Virus record (IMG/VR): IMGVR_UViG_3300013104_000030
Location: 1-52,917 of that record
Reading direction: 5' to 3' (one strand)
DNA length: 52,917 nt
From: a virus
Positions within the stretch are counted from its first letter, which is position 1; every line of letters starts with the position of its first letter. The translations under genes were made by a program, and so were the position numbers. A model generated the notes under the pieces. The model was given only the letters and a program-made list of their open reading frames with translations. It had not been told where the DNA came from and did not search any database. Below are positions 7,168 through 14,044 of the stretch, in pieces.

Positions 7168-7580
7168 TTGTTTCTCCAAATCTTCTTAATTGCCCAAACC
7201 ATATTGCACCAAGGAGACAGTTCGATCAACGATTGATGGTCATCTTTTACCGCCAACAACTGAGTATATTGATGCTTTACACGTTTATCTGTAGCTTCTT
7301 GGACATCGCGTTCAAACTTATCTTGAGAACAACCTATAAGTTCGCGTAATTCCTCATCAAATGCTGCAAAGATTTCTCTTGTAACTCCATTTTTATTGCC
7401 CCAACAAAACCTTTCAACAGGCAGATGTTTCACTTCCACTTCTTGTTTGTTCAGAAGAATGTCTGAATTCCTAACAGACATCATATCCATGAGAGAAGGG
7501 TATTGGTATTGTACCACAAAAGTCATGTCGTAAGATTGAACAGTTTGTCTGGTAGCTGAGTATAAAATGATTGGTTTCAC
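7164..7580 (-). CDS. Hypothetical protein (138 aa)
   Basis: Mixed alpha/beta protein beginning MKPIILYSATRQTVQSYD, with a charged helical middle (DKFERDVQEATDKRVKHQY). No known motif. Start overlaps the upstream stop. Confidence 0.65.
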   Translation of the reverse strand: MKPIILYSATRQTVQSYDMTFVVQYQYPSLMDMMSVRNSDILLNKQEVEVKHLPVERFCWGNKNGVTREIFAAFDEELRELIGCSQDKFERDVQEATDKRVKHQYTQLLAVKDDHQSLIELSPWCNMVWAIKKIWRNK

Positions 7581-7759
7581 TGCTCATCCTCATAGTAAAA
7601 CTTTACTTTAAGCTTGCCATCAATATTATGAAACTCTTCCCACGAATTGTCTCCGTGTTTCTCTTCCCAAAAGTGTTGAACAGTATTCTGGAGAGCTTCA
7701 CCATAGTCATCAAAGGCATCTTCATACCACTCAATCAAATCTTCACGTTTAGTGGTCAT
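7577..7759 (-). CDS. Hypothetical acidic protein (60 aa)
   Basis: Very acidic (REDLIEWYEDAFDDYGEAL...FYYEDEQ). Small acidic early proteins are often inhibitors of host factors; that is speculation here. Confidence 0.6.
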   Translation of the reverse strand: MTTKREDLIEWYEDAFDDYGEALQNTVQHFWEEKHGDNSWEEFHNIDGKLKVKFYYEDEQ

Positions 7760-7920
7760 TCTGGTTTCTCCTTAGAATAGTTTAGTTCATTCTCTTTCAA
7801 ATAATATCTTTGCTGTACATTATCACCAACGAAGAAAACATATAATCCTGTCTTAGCATCAATCCCTACTTCAAATCCTTTGATCCACTCGCCCTCGACT
7901 AGGCCCCAGACATCAAACAT
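7756..7920 (-). CDS. Hypothetical protein (~54 aa), start uncertain
   Basis: MFDVWGLVEGEWIKGFEVG..., a beta-rich small protein. The ATG at 7920 gives an 8-nt overlap with the upstream gene; an upstream ATG at 7938 gives 60 aa. Neither has a strong ribosome site. Confidence 0.55.
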   Translation of the reverse strand: MFDVWGLVEGEWIKGFEVGIDAKTGLYVFFVGDNVQQRYYLKENELNYSKEKPE

Positions 7921-8125
7921 TGGAAAACTCGTGTACATCTGAATTCTTCTTAATCACATGCTCAAGAATATGTGATTCACATTCTTTAAGCCAGTTATAG
8001 CGAGCTTCTTTCAACTCTTGCTTTGCAATAATTAGTGCATTGCTCCCATCAAGCGATGTTTTAGCTGTTTTATAGGCGAATTCGCACTCTCTGAGCCGTT
8101 CTAGCAATTCAGTTAACTCGTTCAT
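7913..8125 (-). CDS. Hypothetical helical protein (70 aa)
   Basis: Start at 8125 supported by AGGTGACCCT before the ATG. Leu/Glu-rich helices (MNELTELLERLRECEFAYK) suggest a coiled coil. Unknown role. Confidence 0.65.
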   Translation of the reverse strand: MNELTELLERLRECEFAYKTAKTSLDGSNALIIAKQELKEARYNWLKECESHILEHVIKKNSDVHEFSNV

Positions 8126-8133
8126 AGGGTCAC

Positions 8134-8274
8134 CTAACTCTGTTGTTTTTCTACATGAATTCTCTGCATACAATGTGTCTTATATGCTTGAGCAAGGATA
8201 ACAGCTTCCTTGCGAGAATTGGCTTGGATAGAGCCTTTTGGGATGTTATTTATGCTGATGGTATAAGTGATCAT
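8134..8274 (-). CDS. Small hypothetical protein (46 aa)
   Basis: ATG at 8274 overlaps the upstream stop (ATGA at 8271-8274). Encodes MITYTISINNIPKGSIQANS then a helical basic tail, ending TAG at 8134. The tight junctions on both sides support it. Confidence 0.6.
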   Translation of the reverse strand: MITYTISINNIPKGSIQANSRKEAVILAQAYKTHCMQRIHVEKQQS

Positions 8275-8495
8275 GATCTTTCATCCTGTGCGATTGCAAA
8301 ATCAATAAGCCGAACAAGTTCTGTGCTAGCCGACTGTGGATCAGATTGGGCTGAAAAGAAATCAAGCCATTCTTCACTAAGCTGATCATAAGGTAGACCA
8401 GAAGCCTTGACGAATGATGTCCACCGCTTTGCATCCTGAATCTGTTCAGCAGATGGGCGTTTAGAAACAACAGCTTTCTTCTTTACAGCGCTCAT
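8271..8495 (-). CDS. Hypothetical protein (74 aa)
   Basis: Lys-rich N-terminus (MSAVKKKAVVSKRPSAEQ), then a helical acidic body. TTAGGAGAATGTT precedes the ATG, and it is the first gene after the promoter at 8533-8561. Confidence 0.7.
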   Translation of the reverse strand: MSAVKKKAVVSKRPSAEQIQDAKRWTSFVKASGLPYDQLSEEWLDFFSAQSDPQSASTELVRLIDFAIAQDERS

Positions 8496-8532
8496 AACAT
8501 TCTCCTAATAAATATTGTCTTTCTGTGTTTCT

Positions 8533-8561
8533 ATTGTGGATTGTTGTGGAGGGATTGTCAA
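8533..8561 (-). promoter_or_regulatory. Probable promoter
   Basis: TTGACA (8556-8561), 17-bp spacer, CACAAT (8533-8538) on minus, upstream of the gene at 8495. The -35 is perfect, the -10 imperfect. Confidence 0.45.
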
Positions 8562-8743
8562 GCTGGATTTACAGAATTTTCCAAACCATTAGAAATAAAC
8601 CACTTACATCCGTCGTTGGGATTTTTGCAAGCTACCACCATGCACAGATAAGCCTGATACTTTGGCAAAGGTGGTCGTGTGTATCTTTCGCAAGATTCTT
8701 TGGCGTTACAGCCTGTGCCTTCACATTTGATTGCTGCGCTCAT
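8558..8743 (-). CDS. Small Cys-rich protein (61 aa), probable zinc binder
   Basis: Start at 8743 (ATGA overlap with the upstream gene). Six cysteines at residues 7, 12, 18, 34, 39 and 46 form two similar triplets (C-x4-C-x5-C and C-x4-C-x6-C), suggesting metal binding. No family recognised. Confidence 0.65.
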   Translation of the reverse strand: MSAAIKCEGTGCNAKESCERYTRPPLPKYQAYLCMVVACKNPNDGCKWFISNGLENSVNPA

Positions 8744-9702
8744 TTCTTTTCCTCTATACTTACCAATTGACGTTCCAAATGCCTCCAACGATCATAGAGG
8801 TTTGTTTTATTTTCTACACGTTGAGGACAGTACCACGAATACTCGTCAACAGATAGTGACAAAGGTTCGTGGCGTACAACTTCTACAATCTTAGGCTTAG
8901 AGAATTTTTCTACAGAATACGAAGTCTTTTCTGAATAAATTTGTTTTCGTAGGAAGGCTTCAATCCACTTTTCATCTTGAATATTAACCCATTCAGAATA
9001 AGTAGTCTGTCGATTCCTATCCCAATAATCTCCTGTGATATAACCTCGAATAGCCCAAGTACCTTTCAGTTTACCAGCATAGTAGTATTCGTTGTCATTC
9101 TCAAAGAGCTTCACCCAATCACCAACTTTCAAATCCTTAACACTGATCAGTTTATTCTGAAGTGTGTCCATCTGATTAAGTGTAAGCAAATAAGGTTCTG
9201 AGTTGACAGGTAAGAGGATATGATTATTCCCTTCACGTCCCCAGCAGCACGCTTCTTGTACAACACCTTTAACCACAGTTGTGTGGTGCAACAAAGTTGC
9301 CAAGTTGTCTGTTGGGATTTCTACAGTGAAACCCCGAGGATCTTTTACACGAAACAATTTGTTTGATGTAGACCAACGAGAGACAGAGCTACCAACATAG
9401 AAGCCTGTTGTTGGTGTGTTATCACAGATTTCCTCAACGCCAGTTTGTGCAGGAATAATATGATCAACAATTACGTTGTTCTTTTCATCCCGTTCATAGT
9501 CATAAGAAGTTTTAGCACCTTCTTTGAGTTTATAAACTTTCTGAGGACCAACACTTGCCCAACTACGTCCAGTCGATTGCATCTTAGCAACATTGGAGAG
9601 TGGTTCACCTTCTTTAGTCTCTTCATAAGGGCACATGTAAGAAAGCTCATCTTCTCGATTAACTCCCTTTACGAACCAGAACTTCTTAGCTATTTTAATC
9701 AT
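8740..9702 (-). CDS. Hypothetical protein (320 aa), largest of the left arm
   Basis: Start at 9702 (GAGG upstream, ATGA overlap). A beta-rich protein with many Trp/Tyr and two segments resembling small barrels: GFTVEIPTDNLATLLH (~150) and ISVKDLKVGDWVKLFENDNE (~210). There is no catalytic signature and no signal peptide. It is several times longer than its neighbours. Function unknown. Confidence 0.7.
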   Translation of the reverse strand: MIKIAKKFWFVKGVNREDELSYMCPYEETKEGEPLSNVAKMQSTGRSWASVGPQKVYKLKEGAKTSYDYERDEKNNVIVDHIIPAQTGVEEICDNTPTTGFYVGSSVSRWSTSNKLFRVKDPRGFTVEIPTDNLATLLHHTTVVKGVVQEACCWGREGNNHILLPVNSEPYLLTLNQMDTLQNKLISVKDLKVGDWVKLFENDNEYYYAGKLKGTWAIRGYITGDYWDRNRQTTYSEWVNIQDEKWIEAFLRKQIYSEKTSYSVEKFSKPKIVEVVRHEPLSLSVDEYSWYCPQRVENKTNLYDRWRHLERQLVSIEEKK

Positions 9703-9893
9703 TTCCAAACCTCACAAAATTCAACTTCATCTACCCAATATTCAATATCAGACGTTTTATCATTCCCTTGCATACTCCGTGCTGCCATACTAGCTGTGTC
9801 TTGAGTAGAGTATGCCCCTACATTAGAACGATTGTAGCGTGTTCCTGTCCATTCATCGCAGACTACGACGTATAGTTTATCTGGTGCTTTCAT
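9699..9893 (-). CDS. Hypothetical protein (64 aa)
   Basis: Start at 9893 (AAGGAG eight bases ahead). Begins MKAPDKLYVVVCDEWTGTRY; a small alpha/beta protein of unknown function. Confidence 0.65.
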   Translation of the reverse strand: MKAPDKLYVVVCDEWTGTRYNRSNVGAYSTQDTASMAARSMQGNDKTSDIEYWVDEVEFCEVWK

Positions 9894-10009
9894 CACCACA
9901 ACTCCTTTTCAATTTTATAGATATCCAGTGACTCATGTTTATAAGTAACCCAAACATACCGAAGACCTCCAGTAAGATGGCGTATTGTTTCATGACTGTA
10001 GTATTTCAC
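9893..10009 (-). CDS. Small hypothetical protein (38 aa), GTG start
   Basis: GTG at 10009 with GGGAG upstream opens MKYYSHETIRHLTGGLRYVW... ending KIEKELW; its TGA overlaps the next ATG. The composition is protein-like, although the start overlaps the upstream gene by 17 nt. Confidence 0.5.
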   Translation of the reverse strand: MKYYSHETIRHLTGGLRYVWVTYKHESLDIYKIEKELW

Positions 10010-10310
10010 TTTTCAAATACTCCCAATAAAGTGATGGATTACGTTCTGTATAAAAATATTCCCAGAATCCTGTCTTCTGCCAGTGCCTCAATCTCAACAA
10101 GCTATCCAACACTGTAGTCTTATACCTTGCACCAACATACCAATATTCAGGGAACAATGCAAGATATTCTTCCTCTGTGTAGTATGAGAGGAATTGCTTA
10201 TCTTCTTCGTTGAGGCGTCTGTTGGAATTGTATTTCTCCCACCATTGGTATACTGGAGGTTTGGAGAAGAATTCAGGGAACCACTTCTTGAACCAAGAGT
10301 CGCTTAGCAT
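9990..10310 (-). CDS. Hypothetical aromatic-rich protein (106 aa)
   Basis: Exceptionally Trp/Tyr/Phe-rich (WFKKWFPEFFSKPPVYQWWE; YWYVGARYK). Predicted soluble helices; no family recognised. Starts as TAATG with the upstream stop. Confidence 0.65.
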   Translation of the reverse strand: MLSDSWFKKWFPEFFSKPPVYQWWEKYNSNRRLNEEDKQFLSYYTEEEYLALFPEYWYVGARYKTTVLDSLLRLRHWQKTGFWEYFYTERNPSLYWEYLKSEILQS

Positions 10311-10492
10311 TAGTCATATCCCAAGAGAGTAGGTTTGTTTGGATATCGGATATAGCCGTCCGTATGCAAGACTGCACCCTGTTCTTTACACTGCTTTAAA
10401 AGGTTGAGTCTGTAAATCAAATCCTTGTTAGAGCTGTTTTGTTGCAAGGCTGCTTCCGCTTGTTTGATAGCTTCGTCTAACAGTGTGCTCAT
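10310..10492 (-). CDS. Hypothetical protein (60 aa)
   Basis: Helical N-terminal half (LLDEAIKQAEAALQQNSSNK) resembling a TPR-like hairpin. Unknown function. Overlaps the denV stop by four bases. Confidence 0.65.
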   Translation of the reverse strand: MSTLLDEAIKQAEAALQQNSSNKDLIYRLNLLKQCKEQGAVLHTDGYIRYPNKPTLLGYD

Positions 10493-10884
10493 TTCATTTC
10501 TCCCAAACGCTCATTAATACGTTGACGATTAATTTCAATAGCTTCTTGTGTAGGGATGAAATCTCCAAACCACCAGCTATTGATCCCTTCAATCAAACTG
10601 TCTTTCTCAATAGGATTTACTTTATAGCCACGACTGACAGCTTCATTGCACAGAGAATAATATCTCTTGGTGATGAAGTCAAGCTTATCATACATAAATA
10701 AAACATGTCCTGTACCCATTGTGTAAGCTGATGGCTGCTTAATTTTGTCTTTGAAATTATATTTGTTAATTTTCCTATCCTGTGCTTTGCGGACTAGACC
10801 AAACACACGGGTGATCTCGTGGATTTCTCCCATCAAGTGCTTATTGTGCAATTCAGATGGGGCGATAACATTGATTCTTGTCAT
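10489..10884 (-). CDS. denV: Pyrimidine-dimer DNA glycosylase/AP lyase (T4 endonuclease V family)
   Basis: 131 aa against 138 for T4 DenV. It starts MTRIN and continues PSELHNKHLMGEIHEITRVFG, closely matching T4 ([20 protein letters not shown]), and later HVLFMYDKLDFITKR matches HVTFFYDKLEFLRKR. Known catalytic residues are kept: Thr2 (its alpha-amine is the nucleophile once Met is removed), Arg3, Glu23 and Arg26; T4 Arg22 is His here. The enzyme excises one base of a UV-induced cyclobutane dimer and nicks the backbone. It is the first gene of a transcript from a promoter embedded in the preceding terminator. Confidence 0.93.
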   Translation of the reverse strand: MTRINVIAPSELHNKHLMGEIHEITRVFGLVRKAQDRKINKYNFKDKIKQPSAYTMGTGHVLFMYDKLDFITKRYYSLCNEAVSRGYKVNPIEKDSLIEGINSWWFGDFIPTQEAIEINRQRINERLGEMK

Positions 10885-10917
10885 GAGAAGTCTTCTATGT
10901 GAATGGCTGATGTGAGA

Positions 10918-10946
10918 ATAATACAGACAAAAGAAAAGGCCGTCAA
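10918..10946 (-). promoter_or_regulatory. Promoter overlapping a terminator (denV operon)
   Basis: TTGACG (10941-10946), exactly 17 bp, TATTAT (10918-10923) on minus. The -35 box lies in the loop and 3' arm of the terminator hairpin, and the terminator's T tract is the spacer. Predicted start ~10911, about 27 bases before the denV ATG. Confidence 0.7.
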
Positions 10947-10953
10947 GCGGCCT
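10929..10953 (-). terminator. Intrinsic terminator
   Basis: On minus, AGGCCG-CTTGA-CGGCCT followed by TTTCTTTT. It ends the transcript of 10965-11437 directly ahead of denV. Confidence 0.8.
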
Positions 10954-10964
10954 GTGAGGTTTAT

Positions 10965-11180
10965 TTAGTAAACTTCCTCAATCTTAAAATCATCCTGACC
11001 ATCATACAGACCTCTAGTGTCATCCATGTAGGTCAAACCAAAATGAGATTTCATGTGCATATTGAAAGCAACTTTAGCTGCTGATTCTGATATCCAACCA
11101 CATTTAGAGCCGAATTTAATCAGTTCACCTGTCATGACATCCCGGATTACGTAAACCTCTGTTGGTTTGTGACGGCTCAT
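10965..11180 (-). CDS. Hypothetical protein (71 aa)
   Basis: Begins MSRHKPTEVYVIRDVMTGEL; a small alpha/beta protein with an acidic C-terminus. Start overlaps the upstream stop (11177-11180). Confidence 0.65.
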   Translation of the reverse strand: MSRHKPTEVYVIRDVMTGELIKFGSKCGWISESAAKVAFNMHMKSHFGLTYMDDTRGLYDGQDDFKIEEVY

Positions 11181-11437
11181 TTATTCAGATCCTCTTTAAT
11201 CTCTATCCAATGTCTAGGACGACGATCATTTCGTCTACGTCCGTATTCATATTTATGTTGGTCAGCTTCATGGATTGTTGTGCTGCAATCGTCGTCGGAC
11301 CAATCCACATAAGCAATCCAACCAAGTTCCTCATCTTCTACAATCTGGGTGATGATAAAATCACTTGTCTCAGTTTCTCCTTCAGTCCAGTGACGAATAA
11401 TACGAGAACTTTTCTTTAGTTTACTGATTTCGATCAT
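11177..11437 (-). CDS. Hypothetical protein (86 aa)
   Basis: Beta-rich, with acidic then basic patches (DWSDDDCSTTIHEADQHKYE; GRRRNDRRPRHW). Unknown. Two promoters (11484-11512 and 11573-11601) read toward it. Confidence 0.65.
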   Translation of the reverse strand: MIEISKLKKSSRIIRHWTEGETETSDFIITQIVEDEELGWIAYVDWSDDDCSTTIHEADQHKYEYGRRRNDRRPRHWIEIKEDLNK

Positions 11438-11559
11438 TTAAATACTCCAAGTCTAGATTGTTAATGTCAAATTCACTCTCAGGATAATAACCAACGTCAG
11501 ATATGGTGTCAACAAGATCTTGAGGAAATTCATAATCAAAATTCTCTGTATAAAAGCAC
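11421..11559 (-). pseudogene. Start-less or frameshifted small gene
   Basis: A frame reading ENFDYEFPQDLVDTISDVGY then YPESEFDINNLDLEYLNDRNQ is open to a TAA at 11421-11423 and looks like real protein. It has no in-frame start after an upstream TAG. Removing one T from the T4 run (11552-11555) would join it to a GTG at 11559. Alternatively it is the C-terminal remnant of a gene displaced by the adjacent GIY-YIG insertion. Confidence 0.4.
11484..11512 (-). promoter_or_regulatory. Sigma70-like promoter
   Basis: TTGACA (11507-11512), 17-bp spacer, TATTAT (11484-11489) on minus, ~45 bases before the ATG at 11437. Confidence 0.65.
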
Positions 11560-11572
11560 TACAGCAGCCTTT

Positions 11573-11601
11573 ATTCTATGCAACAGAAAGCCCTCCGTCA
11601 A
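11573..11601 (-). promoter_or_regulatory. Promoter overlapping a terminator
   Basis: TTGACG (11596-11601), 17-bp spacer, TAGAAT (11573-11578) on minus. The -35 hexamer is exactly the loop of the terminator at 11579-11608, the same design as at 10918-10953. Confidence 0.6.
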
Positions 11602-11608
11602 GAGAGCT
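11579..11608 (-). terminator. Intrinsic terminator
   Basis: On minus, AGCTCTC-TTGACG-GAGGGCT (one G-U pair) followed by TTCTGTT. It lies directly after the GIY-YIG gene. The U tract is interrupted, so it may be leaky. Confidence 0.6.
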
Positions 11609-11616
11609 GGTGAAAT

Positions 11617-11997
11617 TTATTTTATTTCTTCTGTTACCCAGTCAGGAATTGTACTGATGTCTGTAAAACCAAAGAACTCAGCAGAGGTAATAAAAGATAA
11701 GCTTTTAATATCACAATTGAATAACTCGTACCCATCATCAAGAAATGAATTAATGAGCTTTCGTTCTATATACAGGGCTTCATCATCTGAGAGATTGTAA
11801 CATGGGATTTGCACATTGAGGGAATCAACACCATGAATAAACAAGGCTTGATTTAGCTGGAAGTTGTTGCTTCTACCTGACTTGCAATGTAAATATCTTT
11901 TTCCTGTTCCCTTACCAACGTAGACTGGATTACCGTGGAGATAGCAGATATAAACATAAGCTTTTCTTGAATCTTGTATTTGTTTTAGATCTATCAT
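11617..11997 (-). CDS. GIY-YIG homing-type endonuclease (126 aa)
   Basis: YVYICYLHGNPVYVGKGTGK (residues ~14-33) is the GIY-YIG core: first strand YVY, second strand VYVGKG, followed by Arg (KRYLH). The conserved Glu is probably in ALYIERKLI (~80). Such free-standing enzymes nick DNA and spread their own gene. It is related in its core to the protein at 23243-23695. It follows a long ORF-poor, hairpin-rich leader and precedes a gene fragment, so insertion as a unit is plausible. Confidence 0.8.
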   Translation of the reverse strand: MIDLKQIQDSRKAYVYICYLHGNPVYVGKGTGKRYLHCKSGRSNNFQLNQALFIHGVDSLNVQIPCYNLSDDEALYIERKLINSFLDDGYELFNCDIKSLSFITSAEFFGFTDISTIPDWVTEEIK

Positions 11998-12529
11998 TCT
12001 TTTCTCTTATCATCACTTACAGTTCCTATAGTTCTTAGTGGTTAGTTATATTTAAGTTAATTGTTATATAAGTATTACACTTCCTAATCAGTTCAGGAAG
12101 AAATCTGGATAGAGCTACCCTATATATTCCCATACAGTTAAAAGATAAACATCATCTTCTGTCAACCCTTCGGCTGACACTGCTTAGAGAACATATAGGC
12201 TCACATCCGACCCTTCCTTCACTGCCCTATGAAAAGACAATAAATGTCCCTTCCTAATTCAGACGAGGTTAGATAGTTGCATGTTGGCAACTCCCAATAC
12301 ACCATAGGTAGAATATTGTGCTGGAGAAAGAATCAGGGCAAGCTGTCTTTCTTATCTGTCATTCTCCCCTTGCGCGGGAGCCAGTACGCCGATTCCAGAT
12401 TACGAGCTACGGCTGTGTCTAGTACCATTCCTTTTACACGTTTTAATACAGAGCCAAGCGTTGTAGTCCCGACAAACTCTGTACGATGACTTTCTAATTT
12501 GCTCTCGCTTAGAAGAAGGACATGAATCA
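11998..12529 (-). ncRNA. Candidate structured RNA / hairpin-rich region
   Basis: This part of a ~600-base stretch lacks a convincing gene in an arm where genes otherwise overlap. Reading from the promoter at 12530-12558 on minus, hairpins follow in series: TTCTAA/TTAGAA around GCGAGAGC (12492-12514); TACAGAG/CTCTGTA with inner TTGT/ACAA (12447-12483); AGCC-GTA/TAC-T-GGCT (12379-12414); CTCCC/GGGAG (12364-12380); AGTTGC/GCAACT (near 12290); TGTCAGCC-GAAG-GGTTGACA (12160-12179). No tRNA T-arm, group I P7 pair or group II domain V was found. It may be a noncoding RNA or the long leader of the GIY-YIG gene. Confidence 0.4.
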
Positions 12530-12558
12530 ATATTACGCTAATCTTTTCTGTATTGCAA
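12530..12558 (-). promoter_or_regulatory. Probable promoter of the hairpin-rich region
   Basis: TTGCAA (12553-12558), 17-bp spacer, TAATAT (12530-12535) on minus; the transcript would begin ~10 bases before the first hairpin. Confidence 0.45.
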
Positions 12559-12604
12559 GCATTTTCACATGAAATGTTTTTATCCAAAACAGGGAAATGC
12601 ATTC

Positions 12605-12976
12605 CTACAAGGAATCAAGATATTCTTGATAAGTATGCCAATGCTTGACAATCACTTTAGACTGCTCCTTATATTTCTTACGTTCCTTATGATCACTAAT
12701 CCCATGAAACGTAATCAGATGATTTGTCGAAGCTCCGTCTTGTTGGTTAGCATCCATCAACTTATTCTTAGATGAACGTTCAAACGTCTTACCACAAATC
12801 TTACAACTTGTACCGATGTAACTCTTTGTGATATACGGCTGCCTACGTCGGTATTTCTCAAGAATTTGATTGGCTTCATCCGCACCATTACATTGTTTGT
12901 AGTAAGGTTCCAACATATCAGCTAGAGAACTGATACAGCCTAGAAGTTCATCTAGGTCTTCGTTAGAGATTTCCAT
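12605..12976 (-). CDS. Zinc-finger-containing hypothetical protein (123 aa)
   Basis: Acidic helical N-terminal half (ISNEDLDELLGCISSLADML), then SCKICGKTFERSSKNK and, ~25 residues on, NHLITFH. The C-x2-C ... H-x4-H layout indicates a C2H2-type finger. Could be a DNA-binding regulator or part of a nuclease, but no HNH motif is seen. Ribosome site GAGGATTAAAC. Confidence 0.65.
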   Translation of the reverse strand: MEISNEDLDELLGCISSLADMLEPYYKQCNGADEANQILEKYRRRQPYITKSYIGTSCKICGKTFERSSKNKLMDANQQDGASTNHLITFHGISDHKERKKYKEQSKVIVKHWHTYQEYLDSL

Positions 12977-12978
12977 GT

Positions 12979-13263
12979 TTAATCCTCAATCCCATCATCA
13001 AAATGTCTACGAATCAAATACTGTCGCCACTCTTCACTAACCTCATAATCTTTCTTTGTGTGGTTGTCAAAGAATCCAATAGCCCAGCCACTGCTACTGA
13101 TAATACCACTTTCTCGGATAGGTTTGCCCCAAGATTCCTCAACATTCAATACTTCCCCTTCAACGTATGTAGATGCAAGGTAGCGAGATTCACTAAGGAC
13201 AACAGAAGAGTATTTCTTTCCTGAGTGTAGATGTGTAACGTACCAAGCTTTAAGATTATTCAT
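12979..13263 (-). CDS. Hypothetical protein (94 aa)
   Basis: Begins MNNLKAWYVTHLHSGKKYSS; alpha/beta, no motif recognised. Start overlaps the upstream stop (ATGA). Confidence 0.65.
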   Translation of the reverse strand: MNNLKAWYVTHLHSGKKYSSVVLSESRYLASTYVEGEVLNVEESWGKPIRESGIISSSGWAIGFFDNHTKKDYEVSEEWRQYLIRRHFDDGIED

Positions 13264-13535
13264 TTCGATTCTTCCAACTTTTCATAATTTTCTACATACA
13301 AATCCCAATAAGGTTCGTAAATACACTGCCCATAGTCTGTGTACTCACCCTCATTACGATTGCAGGTTAGGAGGTATAAACCGTCTCCGCGCTCAAGAAT
13401 TTCTTCTTCATACTCTAGGAGTTCTTTTTCTATATCAACCAAAGCCTCAATTGTTACTTTTCCGTTAACATGGTAAATAAATGTATCTACACCTTCTAGT
13501 TTCATAACCTTAAGCTTAATTTCTTTATCTGACAT
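13260..13535 (-). CDS. Hypothetical acidic protein (91 aa)
   Basis: Start at 13535 (TGATG with the upstream stop; GGAAGAG ahead). Contains a Glu-rich helix (ALVDIEKELLEYEEEILERG). Unknown. Confidence 0.65.
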   Translation of the reverse strand: MSDKEIKLKVMKLEGVDTFIYHVNGKVTIEALVDIEKELLEYEEEILERGDGLYLLTCNRNEGEYTDYGQCIYEPYWDLYVENYEKLEESK

Positions 13536-13726
13536 CACTCTTCCCCCTTCCATTCCACATTGTATCTAGGACACACATCAGAAAGCTTCCTGACATACGT
13601 ATCATAATCCATAAAATTCCCCACAATGAAAAATATTCCCTGTGAGTTCATGACAATCATCTCTCCCTCTTTTAGCTTAATCCTCTGTCCCGTGGATGTG
13701 TCGATTATTTTGAATTTCTTTTTCAT
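13535..13726 (-). CDS. Hypothetical protein (63 aa)
   Basis: Start at 13726 (MKKKFKIIDTSTG), where ATGA overlaps the stop of the 43-aa gene upstream; a longer frame to 13756 would overlap it. Beta-rich. Confidence 0.6.
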   Translation of the reverse strand: MKKKFKIIDTSTGQRIKLKEGEMIVMNSQGIFFIVGNFMDYDTYVRKLSDVCPRYNVEWKGEE

Positions 13727-13854
13727 TTGTAAATACTCAAATTCCAATAACCCCAATGATACGTCTTATAGCCCGAATCCTTGTAGGTGTAGATATTCAG
13801 CCATTTTGGTTTCCAATACCAGTGACCAATCCCTTTACAGATACTAATTTTCAT
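13723..13854 (-). CDS. Small aromatic-rich protein (43 aa)
   Basis: The ATG at 13854 directly follows the upstream stop. Reads MKISICKGIGHWYWKPKWLN and ends YHWGYWNLSIYK: 12 Trp/Tyr/His in 43 residues. Junctions on both sides are tight, which supports coding. Unknown function. Confidence 0.6.
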   Translation of the reverse strand: MKISICKGIGHWYWKPKWLNIYTYKDSGYKTYHWGYWNLSIYK

Positions 13855-14043
13855 TTACAGACTCCCTCGTTTAGCTTTCATAAAATCAGAGTAGTGTACT
13901 AACGAACCATTGAAGAACATTGACTGACCTTCAAATGTCCACTTCTTATTATTGTAAAATAAACACTCATACACATTTGCTCGGTAGACACTCCACTCGT
14001 CAGGCGTCATTTCATGACCTGCACCAGTTGTTTTATTTTTCAT
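13855..14043 (-). CDS. Hypothetical protein (62 aa)
   Basis: MKNKTTGAGHEMTPDEWSVY..., small soluble protein; stop adjoins the next ATG. Confidence 0.65.
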   Translation of the reverse strand: MKNKTTGAGHEMTPDEWSVYRANVYECLFYNNKKWTFEGQSMFFNGSLVHYSDFMKAKRGSL

Positions 14044-14044
14044 T

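Noticed and set aside
12333-12602. Minus-strand 89-codon ORF within the hairpin-rich region
   Set aside because: No ribosome site, it starts three bases after another gene's stop and ahead of the predicted promoter, and its second half coincides with strong stems; a competing plus-strand ORF (12277-12489) overlaps it. Left as part of the RNA candidate, though coding cannot be excluded.
11998-12604. tRNA, tmRNA, group I or group II intron in the 12-kb gap
   Set aside because: No T-arm GTTCRA, no tag-peptide frame, no GACTA/TAGTC P7 pair and no domain V; the AGCC...GGCT stem only superficially resembles domain V.
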